DNA from: Cryomorphaceae bacterium
GTDB lineage: Bacteria > Bacteroidota > Bacteroidia > Flavobacteriales > Schleiferiaceae
DNA: 14,168 nucleotides
Direction of reading: 5' to 3'
Assembly: GCA_003445735.1 (NCBI GenBank)
Contig: DMCR01000188.1
Span: 9,501 to 23,668, forward strand
The notes beneath the pieces are model-generated. The model did no database searches. It saw only the letters and a list, made by a program, of their open reading frames with translations, and was not told the DNA's origin. Every line of letters starts with the position of its first letter. The first letter of the stretch is position 1. Below are positions 6,776 through 12,470 of the stretch, piece by piece. The translations under genes were made by a program, and so were the position numbers.

Positions 6776-7672
6776 ATGATGTCCCCTAAAACACTCACCA
6801 CATCTGTTGAGATTTCCTTCATAAAGGAAGTTATTCGCCTCAGCAAACTTCGCTTGAGCACTTCGGTGGTGTTTTCTTCGGTGGCCGGCTACATTCTTGG
6901 TTTTACGTCATTTAATTGGACCCACTTCATTCTCCTAATCATAGGTGGAATCACCGTGGTTGCTGCTTCTAATGCGTTGAACCAGATGTATGAAAAAGAC
7001 CGCGATGCATTAATGAAGCGCACGAGGAATCGTCCATTACCATTGGGTACATTGAGTATGCGCCAGGCTTGCATGTTTTCAATGTTGTTGTTGCTGATAG
7101 GCCTAAGTGCCTTGTACTACATCAATCCAATGACTGCGTATTTTGGAGCATTGAGTGTCATAATGTATGCGTTGGTTTACACACCATTAAAGGCCAGAAC
7201 CCCCATGGCGGTATTCGTAGGAGCCTTCCCAGGAGCCATCCCGTATATGCTTGGTTGGGTAGCCGCTCGAAATGATTTTGATATTGAAACGGGTACGCTT
7301 TTTGCACAGCAATTTTTCTGGCAATTCCCTCATTTCTGGGCCATCGCATGGTTTTCTTATGACGATTATGCTAAAGCAGGCTATTACCTACTTCCTTCTC
7401 GATATAAGGACCGCAGTTCACAACTATTCATCGTTGTCTATACTCTTTGGATGGTAGCTGTTGGGGTATTACCAGCCTTCGGTATTACCGGTGAATTAAC
7501 ACTGTCGCCAGTAGGTGCTGTATTGGTCGGTGCGCTTGGACTGTGGGTGTTACGTCAATCTTTTGCTCTGCTTAATGACGGAGAAGATAAGGTGGCGAGA
7601 AAACTAATGTTTAGTAGCATTGGTTATCTCACTGGAATGCAAATTATTTATATGATTGACCGATTTATTTAA
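6776..7672 (+). CDS. ctaB: Protoheme IX farnesyltransferase (heme O synthase)
   Basis: This 298-residue multi-spanning membrane enzyme of the UbiA superfamily adds a farnesyl group to protoheme IX, making heme O for heme-copper oxidases (heme A precursor). The first prenyl-diphosphate/Mg site is NQMYEKDRDALMKRTRNRP (69-87), where Glu73 replaces the first Asp of the E. coli motif, a form common in Bacteroidota. The second region is YTPLKARTP (135-143), followed by FPHFWAIAWFSYDDYAKAG (184-202), also typical. There are about eight to nine hydrophobic helices. Tandem ATG codons at 6776 and 6779 make the start uncertain by one residue. Its stop overlaps the next ATG by one base (TAATG), coupling it to the subunit III genes. 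Confidence 0.95.
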   Translation: MMSPKTLTTSVEISFIKEVIRLSKLRLSTSVVFSSVAGYILGFTSFNWTHFILLIIGGITVVAASNALNQMYEKDRDALMKRTRNRPLPLGTLSMRQACMFSMLLLLIGLSALYYINPMTAYFGALSVIMYALVYTPLKARTPMAVFVGAFPGAIPYMLGWVAARNDFDIETGTLFAQQFFWQFPHFWAIAWFSYDDYAKAGYYLLPSRYKDRSSQLFIVVYTLWMVAVGVLPAFGITGELTLSPVGAVLVGALGLWVLRQSFALLNDGEDKVARKLMFSSIGYLTGMQIIYMIDRFI

Positions 7673-8250
7673 TGGAAACGCTTCAACAACAGAGAAAGAG
7701 AGCTTCAAAGCCGCTACTGTGGATAGGTATTGGTAGCATCATTATGGCCTTTGCGGGCATGACTTCAGGATACGTCGTGAGTCGAACTACCTTGGTCGCC
7801 AATGAGCAATGGATCACCTTTGCTTTGCCGCCAGCCTTCATGTACAGCACCATAGTTATGCTGTTATCATCGGCGATATTTTGGTGGGGCAAGCGAGCCT
7901 TTAGCAATGGAAATACAAAAACCCTAACGCCTGCATTGGCCGCAGTGTTGATTTTAGGGCTCCTCTTTATGTGGTTACAAGCAGAGGCATGGGGCCAATT
8001 AATGGCGGAGAACATCATTTTTGCAGGGGCGCAATCGCATCCTTCAGGCTCTTGGGTGTATGCGATTTTCATCTTCCATGCAGCACACGTTTTGGGTGGA
8101 ATCGCAGCTTTAATTAGAACACTTATCCGCTCATTACGAGGTCGTTATACTGTAAAGAATTACCATGGTGTAGACCTCACTGCTATTTATTGGCATTTTG
8201 TGGACCTATTGTGGGTGTATTTGTATGTCTTTTTAAGCGTTATGCGTTAA
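7672..8250 (+). CDS. Cytochrome c oxidase subunit III-like protein (short form)
   Basis: This 192-residue integral membrane protein of the heme-copper oxidase subunit III family has five helices at about 15-35, 51-72, 86-108, 127-150 and 171-191. Family marks are FMWLQAEAW (99-107, including the conserved Gln/Glu), IFHAAHVLGG (134-143) and the C-terminal YWHFVDLLWVYLYV (173-186). Subunit III stabilises the catalytic core and its proton uptake. It starts on the ctaB stop (1-base overlap) and is followed by a second, longer subunit III. Two such genes in series are commonly seen in Bacteroidota, so this is probably a structural partner and not a recent duplicate; sequence similarity between them is low outside the two terminal helices. 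Confidence 0.88.
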   Translation: METLQQQRKRASKPLLWIGIGSIIMAFAGMTSGYVVSRTTLVANEQWITFALPPAFMYSTIVMLLSSAIFWWGKRAFSNGNTKTLTPALAAVLILGLLFMWLQAEAWGQLMAENIIFAGAQSHPSGSWVYAIFIFHAAHVLGGIAALIRTLIRSLRGRYTVKNYHGVDLTAIYWHFVDLLWVYLYVFLSVMR

Positions 8251-8255
8251 ATTTG
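8248..8255 (+). promoter_or_regulatory. Possible internal -7 element (TAAATTTG) before the second subunit III gene
   Basis: This is an exact TAnnTTTG match overlapping the stop of the first subunit III gene, 24 bases before the next ATG. There is no convincing -33 TTG at 17-23 bases. It falls at the widest junction of the oxidase block (29 bases), where coupling is broken, but an AT-rich chance match is plausible. Confidence 0.25.
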
Positions 8256-8279
8256 CTCAAACTTTGAAAACTATCCATT

Positions 8280-9200
8280 ATGGCATCGACCGCTGAAATG
8301 ACGAAGGAAGAAAATCACTGGGGAGGCGCCTCAAGGCCTCTAGGTGCTCGCTATGGAAAGCTAATGATGTGGTTCTTCTTGCTTTCGGATGCATTAACCT
8401 TCTCTGGATTTTTGACTGCTTATGGTTTGATGCGTTTCAAGTATGAAAAAACTTGGCCAATAGCTGAGAATGTATTTACACACTTCCCAGGTATCGAAGG
8501 CGACCAACCATTGCTATACGTTGCATTGATGACATTCATTTTGATCATGTCTTCTGTAACTATGGTATTGGCGGTAAATGCAGGTGAAAAAATGAAACGT
8601 GGAGCAGTAACAAACTGGATGCTATTAACCATTATCGGAGGTTTAATCTTCGTTGGTTCTCAAGCTTGGGAGTGGTACCACTTCATTTCAGGTGATAGCG
8701 GTGCCATTGAAACGGATCACGCTGAGATCCTCCACGTGTATAGCGAGGAAGGTGAGCGTCTAAGCTTCAGCCAACTGGTACATGGCATGGAAAATGGTCA
8801 TGCCAGTAATCACGGAGAAACTTTCACGAAAGAAGAGGTGCTGAGCGCATTAAAAGCCAACACGACATACTACTTACAAGAGCCAGGTAAGGCGGGTAAA
8901 AAATTTGACCATGTAGCTTCAGTAAATTTCTTGGAGGAAGGTGATATCGTGCAAGGTGCGAATATGACCCACAACGAGTACGGTCGCAAGCAGTTCGCAA
9001 ACTTCTTTTTCTTCATTACAGGCTTCCACGGTTTCCATGTATTCTCTGGAGTAGTAATTAACTTTGTGATTTTCTATAATATTCTTCTAGGCACTTACGA
9101 GCGTAGAGGACATTACCGCATGGTGGAGAAGGTTGGTTTGTACTGGCACTTCGTTGACCTTGTTTGGGTATTCGTATTTACATTCTTCTATCTCGTCTAA
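8280..9200 (+). CDS. Cytochrome c oxidase subunit III with hydrophilic insert (long form)
   Basis: This 306-residue subunit III-family membrane protein has helices at about 25-51, 78-101, 109-136, 238-269 and 286-306. Between the third and fourth helices lies a soluble insert of about 100 residues (137-236). It is rich in His (147, 152, 168, 174, 178, 211, 231), Glu and Asp, and includes a likely helical TFTKEEVLSALKANTTYY. Core motifs are clear: WEWYHFI (130-136), FFFFITGFHGFHVFSGVVIN (242-261) and YWHFVDLVWVFVFTFFYLV (288-306). Similar inserts are, to my knowledge, usual in Bacteroidota homologues; their role is unknown. It would sit with subunits I and II encoded elsewhere. Eleven bases separate it from the subunit IV gene. 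Confidence 0.92.
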   Translation: MASTAEMTKEENHWGGASRPLGARYGKLMMWFFLLSDALTFSGFLTAYGLMRFKYEKTWPIAENVFTHFPGIEGDQPLLYVALMTFILIMSSVTMVLAVNAGEKMKRGAVTNWMLLTIIGGLIFVGSQAWEWYHFISGDSGAIETDHAEILHVYSEEGERLSFSQLVHGMENGHASNHGETFTKEEVLSALKANTTYYLQEPGKAGKKFDHVASVNFLEEGDIVQGANMTHNEYGRKQFANFFFFITGFHGFHVFSGVVINFVIFYNILLGTYERRGHYRMVEKVGLYWHFVDLVWVFVFTFFYLV

Positions 9201-9211
9201 AACATACCGTC

Positions 9212-9520
9212 ATGGCAGAACACAATGGAACTTGGTGGATTTGGAAAGTATTCTGGATTCTTTTGATCGTCACTACTGTTGAAGTAGCGTTGGGTATTAT
9301 CAAGCCGGAATTTATGTTGACCCAGGTTGCTGGTACTTCGATTTTGAATTACGTCTTTATCATCCTTACCGTTTTTAAAGCTGCATACATCGTACAGGTG
9401 TTTATGCATGTGAAGTTTGAGAACAAGGCAATGAAGTACTCCTTGTACTTGCCTACATTGATTCTCATACCGTATTTGACTTTTATCTTGCTCTCTGAAG
9501 GTTCATACTTGTTTCAGTAA
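9212..9520 (+). CDS. Cytochrome c oxidase subunit IV family protein
   Basis: This 102-residue protein has three membrane helices (about 10-30, 45-65 and 76-96), matching the small prokaryotic oxidase subunit IV family. The pattern FKAAYIVQVFMHVKFENK (55-72), a His at the end of helix 2 followed by a short polar loop, is characteristic. ATG 9212 gives the family-like MAEHNGTWWIWKVFW start; an in-frame GTG at 9164 would overlap the previous gene by 37 bases and is unlikely. The stop overlaps the SCO ATG by one base (TAATG). It is probably a peripheral helix bundle aiding assembly or stability of the oxidase. Confidence 0.9.
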   Translation: MAEHNGTWWIWKVFWILLIVTTVEVALGIIKPEFMLTQVAGTSILNYVFIILTVFKAAYIVQVFMHVKFENKAMKYSLYLPTLILIPYLTFILLSEGSYLFQ

Positions 9521-10239
9521 TGGTGAATAAATCCCTATTTAACCGGGCAGTACTAATTAGTGTATTAGTACTGCCCGCGTTGCTTTATCTCTTTTTTGTC
9601 TACGGCCAGAGTGAGGTATTTTTCCAAACGCTTGATTACGTAGGTCCAGAAGAAGTAGTGGAAGTAGATGGCACACTGGATACGGTCGCTTATCGAATTC
9701 CAAACTTCGAGTTATACGATGTTGATAGTAATGTTGTGAGTCGCGCATCCTTGGATTCCAGTATCTATGTGTTGAGTTTCTTCTTCGCAACTTGTCCTAC
9801 GATCTGTCCTGCGATGAATTTCCATTTAAACGAAATTGAGAAGAGGTTTAAGGGGTATGACCAATTCAAATTGGTCAGTATCACCGTCGATCCAACAAAG
9901 GACACACCGGTTAAACTCAAGCAGTACCAACAAGAGCGTAATTATAGTACCTCGAAATGGACCTTTCTTACGGGTAATCAAGAAGCTATATATGAATTGG
10001 CCATAGGGGTCTATTTGAATGCCTTCGAAGACCAAACGGCAGAGGGTGGATTTTTGCATAGCACAAGTGTTGTTTTGGTAGACTGGGACGGTCACATTAG
10101 AAGTCGCAGTGATGATCTTGGAAACATTGTAGGTTCTTATGATGTTCTAGAGGTAACCCAACTCAATAATCTCGAGGACGATATCAAGGTATTAATCGCG
10201 GAATACGAACGCGACAAACACAACGCAAAAGATGAGTAA
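9520..10239 (+). CDS. SCO1/SenC/PrrC family copper chaperone
   Basis: This 239-residue membrane-anchored, thioredoxin-fold protein delivers copper to, or reduces, the CuA site of oxidase subunit II. One N-terminal helix (about 10-29) anchors a periplasmic domain. The copper ligands are visible: Cys92 and Cys96 in FFFATCPTICPAMN (87-100) and His180 in GGFLHSTSVVLVD (176-188). ITVDPTKDTP (121-130) is also a family block. The start codon sits on the subunit IV stop, and the 3' end overlaps the DUF420 gene by 8 bases. A perfect 14-bp inverted repeat lies inside codons 9-20. Its place among oxidase genes supports a role in CuA assembly over general redox signalling. Confidence 0.95.
   Translation: MVNKSLFNRAVLISVLVLPALLYLFFVYGQSEVFFQTLDYVGPEEVVEVDGTLDTVAYRIPNFELYDVDSNVVSRASLDSSIYVLSFFFATCPTICPAMNFHLNEIEKRFKGYDQFKLVSITVDPTKDTPVKLKQYQQERNYSTSKWTFLTGNQEAIYELAIGVYLNAFEDQTAEGGFLHSTSVVLVDWDGHIRSRSDDLGNIVGSYDVLEVTQLNNLEDDIKVLIAEYERDKHNAKDE
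9544..9577 (+). promoter_or_regulatory. Perfect 14-bp inverted repeat inside the start of the SCO gene
   Basis: The arms CGGGCAGTACTAAT (9544-9557) and ATTAGTACTGCCCG (9564-9577) are exact reverse complements around the 6-base loop TAGTGT. It begins 24 bases after the SCO ATG and encodes part of its membrane anchor. As RNA it forms a strong stem; as DNA it is a 34-base dyad suitable for a dimeric protein. A T-rich stretch (9581-9598) follows, but not directly, so it is not a standard terminator. The structure is certain from sequence; the function is inferred. Confidence 0.6.
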
Positions 10240-10780
10240 TACAAACTCGGAAAAAACAATCATGAGAACTATCACTATTGTGAGTATTCTTATTCCTGTG
10301 GCTGTGGCATTATTGATGATCATGCCAGCTTCATGGAAGGCGGCCATGGGTATTGAAGAAAATAGTCAACTCAGCAGCCTGCCATTGTTCCACGCAGTGT
10401 TGAACGGGAGCACATTTGTTTTATTGGTTTTTGCGGGTATTGCCATAAAAAGTAAAAAGATCAGTATTCACCGAACATTCATGCTTTCAGCATTTGTATT
10501 GAGTAGCGTCTTTTTGATTTCTTACGTCATTTACCACATGACGCATGAGAGCGCTCGATTTGGAGGTGAAGGTGCCATTCGTACAGTGTATTTTATTGTC
10601 TTGATCTCGCACATTATTCTGAGTGTACCTGTAATTCCATTGGCATTGCTCAGCATCTACCGTGGATGGACGAATAACATTGACCGCCATAAGAAAGTGG
10701 TAAAATTCGCTTACCCGGTGTGGTTGTATGTCGCTTCAACGGGTGTCATGGTGTATCTATTCATGCAACCTTACTATTGA
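10232..10780 (+). CDS. DUF420 membrane protein, likely oxidase maturation factor (CtaM-like)
   Basis: This 182-residue protein has about five helices (12-32, 51-72, 81-101, 116-143 and 161-178). It matches the DUF420 family through conserved histidines within or near the membrane: His54 (LFHAVLNGS), His80 (ISIHRTFM), His102 and His105 (YHMTH), His127 and His153 (DRHKKV). The Gram-positive member CtaM is reported to be needed for maturation of heme-copper oxidase, which fits its place after SCO. It overlaps the SCO 3' end by 8 bases (ATGAGTAA), and its own TGA overlaps the next ATG. The histidine pattern suggests heme or metal handling; that is inference. Confidence 0.88.
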   Translation: MSNTNSEKTIMRTITIVSILIPVAVALLMIMPASWKAAMGIEENSQLSSLPLFHAVLNGSTFVLLVFAGIAIKSKKISIHRTFMLSAFVLSSVFLISYVIYHMTHESARFGGEGAIRTVYFIVLISHIILSVPVIPLALLSIYRGWTNNIDRHKKVVKFAYPVWLYVASTGVMVYLFMQPYY

Positions 10781-10995
10781 TGCGTAAATTATTCCTAATC
10801 CTACTTTTCCTTCTCGCCATCCCATTTGTTTCGGATGCACAGTGCAGCATGTGTAAAGCAGTGGCTGAATCTGCGAATGATGGTGGTTTTGGTGCTGGAT
10901 TGAACTATGGAATCTTGTATCTGATGTTGTTTCCATATTTGATCATTAGCGGTATTGCGTACCGTTTATACCGCGCTAAAAAAGCCGCGAAATAG
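10780..10995 (+). CDS. Small CxxC membrane protein of the cytochrome oxidase block, function unknown
   Basis: This 71-residue protein has a signal peptide (MRKLFLILLFLLAIPFVSDA, 1-20) and, immediately after the likely cleavage point, QCSMCKA with Cys22 and Cys25. A polar stretch (26-40) leads to one membrane helix (about 43-61) and a basic tail (RLYRAKKAAK). Mature topology would put the CxxC at the extreme N-terminus outside the inner membrane. The cysteine is preceded by Gln, so it is not a good lipobox. ATG 10780 overlaps the DUF420 stop (TGATG), giving strong operon evidence; an in-frame ATG at 10720 inside the neighbour is unlikely. I recall similar small hypotheticals beside DUF420 in Bacteroidota. 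A copper- or thiol-handling role in oxidase assembly is inferred only. Confidence 0.8.
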   Translation: MRKLFLILLFLLAIPFVSDAQCSMCKAVAESANDGGFGAGLNYGILYLMLFPYLIISGIAYRLYRAKKAAK

Positions 10996-11015
10996 GTCGT
11001 ATCTTCGGGTAGACC
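10995..11015 (+). other. Hairpin with C(UUCG)G tetraloop between the oxidase block and tolC
   Basis: GGTC (10995-10998) pairs with GACC (11012-11015). After a bulged G, TATC (11000-11003) pairs with GGTA (11008-11011) including one G-U, closing a TTCG loop. C(UUCG)G is among the most stable RNA tetraloops. No T-run follows, so it is not an intrinsic terminator; it could protect a 3' end or pause polymerase. The same bases include TATCTTCG, a weak -7-like match. Confidence 0.4.
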
Positions 11016-11027
11016 GCCAACCCTTAG

Positions 11028-12461
11028 ATGATGAAAAAATTCCTGTCTTTCTTTTTGCTAATAGGTGCTATTCAATTGAATGCGCAAGAAACTTGGTCAC
11101 TAAGTGATTGTATTGAGCATGCGGAGGCCAATAATTTGGATATTCAAAGAGGAAAGAACAACATGCTGCTCGCTGAGATTAATGAAGATCAAAGTAAGTT
11201 AGCCTTTTTGCCTACGCTAAATCTCAATGGAGGGTATTATTGGAATTTTGGTTTGACTATTGATCCTATTACGAACACCCGTCAGCCGGGTTCACGTCAG
11301 ACGTTGGGTTCAACAGCATCAAGTAATTGGACCCTATTTAATGGAGGGAGAAATTTGTACCAACTCCAACAAGCACGTATGAACGCTATGGCGGCGATGT
11401 ACCAGCAAATGGAATTGGCCAATAATGTGTACTTAAATATTACCTCTTCTTACCTACAGATTTTGGTGAACCAGCAGTTGCTCGAGGTAGCAGAAGGCCA
11501 GCTTGATGCATCGGCGCAAAGCTTGAAACGCACGGAAATTCTATTCGAGAATGGGGCCATTTCAAAGGATAACTACTTACAAAGTCTTGCCCAAGTAAAA
11601 ACGGATGAAGGCAACACAATTAGTGCGGAAAATACTTTGCTATTGAGCAAACTGATGTTGTACCAGATGTTACAATTGGATACACCATTTGAAGAATTCA
11701 ACATCCTCGTTCCTGAAGTAGATCTTACCGCTGCGGCCATGTCTGGGTACAACCGCGAGGATCTCTTGGAAAGCGCAGTGGAGAAACAGCCCTCTGTTCA
11801 AATGGCTACTTCCAATGTAAGTAGTGCCAACTATGGTGTTAAACTCGCCCAAACCGGACGTATTCCTTTGGTAGCGTTCTCGGCTCAGCTGAATTCCAAC
11901 TACGTACAAGGTTTGCCCTATTTCACGGAGTATTACAGCTTGACGACCTACACCTTAGTTGAAAACCCATTGACGGGATCCATTGATCAGGTTCCGCAAG
12001 AAATTAATGTCCCTAACCTAAACAGTCAAACGGCCTATACGTTGGCAAATCAGCTTATAGACAACCGCAACCAATTCCTCGGGGTTGGGGTCCAAATTCC
12101 ATTATTTAATGGCGGGTTAACGCACAGTGCAGTGCAGCGGGCAAAAATACAGTTAGATAATGCACTTATAGATCAAGCTCAAGCCGAACTCAATGTGAGT
12201 CAAACTATCGAGCGTGCCTATCTAGATGCCAAGGGAGCTCTAGCCATTTATGAAGCATCGAAGATTTCAGCAAAAGCTTCTGAAGAAGCTTTGGAAAACG
12301 CAGAGGTGAACTTTGAAATCGGTACCATTAGCGCTTTTGACTTTAGCTTGAGTAAAAACCAATTCCTTGCGGCAAAGAGCCGTGAGATTCAATCCAAGTT
12401 TGATTACCTATTCAAGGTAAAAGTCCTTGAATTTTACTTGTTCAATCAAATCACCTTATAA
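11028..12461 (+). CDS. TolC family outer-membrane efflux protein
   Basis: This 477-residue outer-membrane channel of the TolC type is the exit duct of a tripartite efflux or secretion system. It has a signal peptide (about 1-20, cleaved after LNAQ) and an N-terminal WSLSDCIEHAEANNLDIQ motif typical of the family. Two long alpha-helical coiled stretches (about 115-215 and 365-465) surround strand-like barrel segments such as GYYWNFGLTI and FLGVGVQIPLFNGG. The start has tandem ATG codons at 11028 and 11031. It is followed after 9 bases by a HlyD/MacA-type adaptor, so the two form a channel-adaptor pair. No transporter gene is in the window, so the substrate is unknown. Confidence 0.93.
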   Translation: MMKKFLSFFLLIGAIQLNAQETWSLSDCIEHAEANNLDIQRGKNNMLLAEINEDQSKLAFLPTLNLNGGYYWNFGLTIDPITNTRQPGSRQTLGSTASSNWTLFNGGRNLYQLQQARMNAMAAMYQQMELANNVYLNITSSYLQILVNQQLLEVAEGQLDASAQSLKRTEILFENGAISKDNYLQSLAQVKTDEGNTISAENTLLLSKLMLYQMLQLDTPFEEFNILVPEVDLTAAAMSGYNREDLLESAVEKQPSVQMATSNVSSANYGVKLAQTGRIPLVAFSAQLNSNYVQGLPYFTEYYSLTTYTLVENPLTGSIDQVPQEINVPNLNSQTAYTLANQLIDNRNQFLGVGVQIPLFNGGLTHSAVQRAKIQLDNALIDQAQAELNVSQTIERAYLDAKGALAIYEASKISAKASEEALENAEVNFEIGTISAFDFSLSKNQFLAAKSREIQSKFDYLFKVKVLEFYLFNQITL

Positions 12462-12470
12462 TTCCAGCTC

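Noticed and set aside
6812..6831. Hairpin TTCCTT-CATA-AAGGAA in early ctaB
   Set aside because: It is a short, AT-rich stem with no T-run, within coding sequence; chance is the simplest explanation.
7069..7457. Two short plus-strand frames inside ctaB
   Set aside because: Both lie wholly within the well-supported heme O synthase gene in another frame and show no family features.
9164..9211. Upstream GTG start for the subunit IV gene
   Set aside because: It would overlap the subunit III gene by 37 bases and add residues unlike the family; ATG 9212 fits.
10720..10779. Longer start for the small CxxC protein
   Set aside because: It would place 20 extra residues in front of a good signal peptide and lie within the DUF420 gene; the TGATG overlap at 10778-10782 is the natural start.
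10780..10995. Lipoprotein reading of the CxxC protein
   Set aside because: The residue before Cys22 is Gln and the lipobox Leu/Ala/Gly pattern is missing, so signal peptidase I cleavage is more likely.
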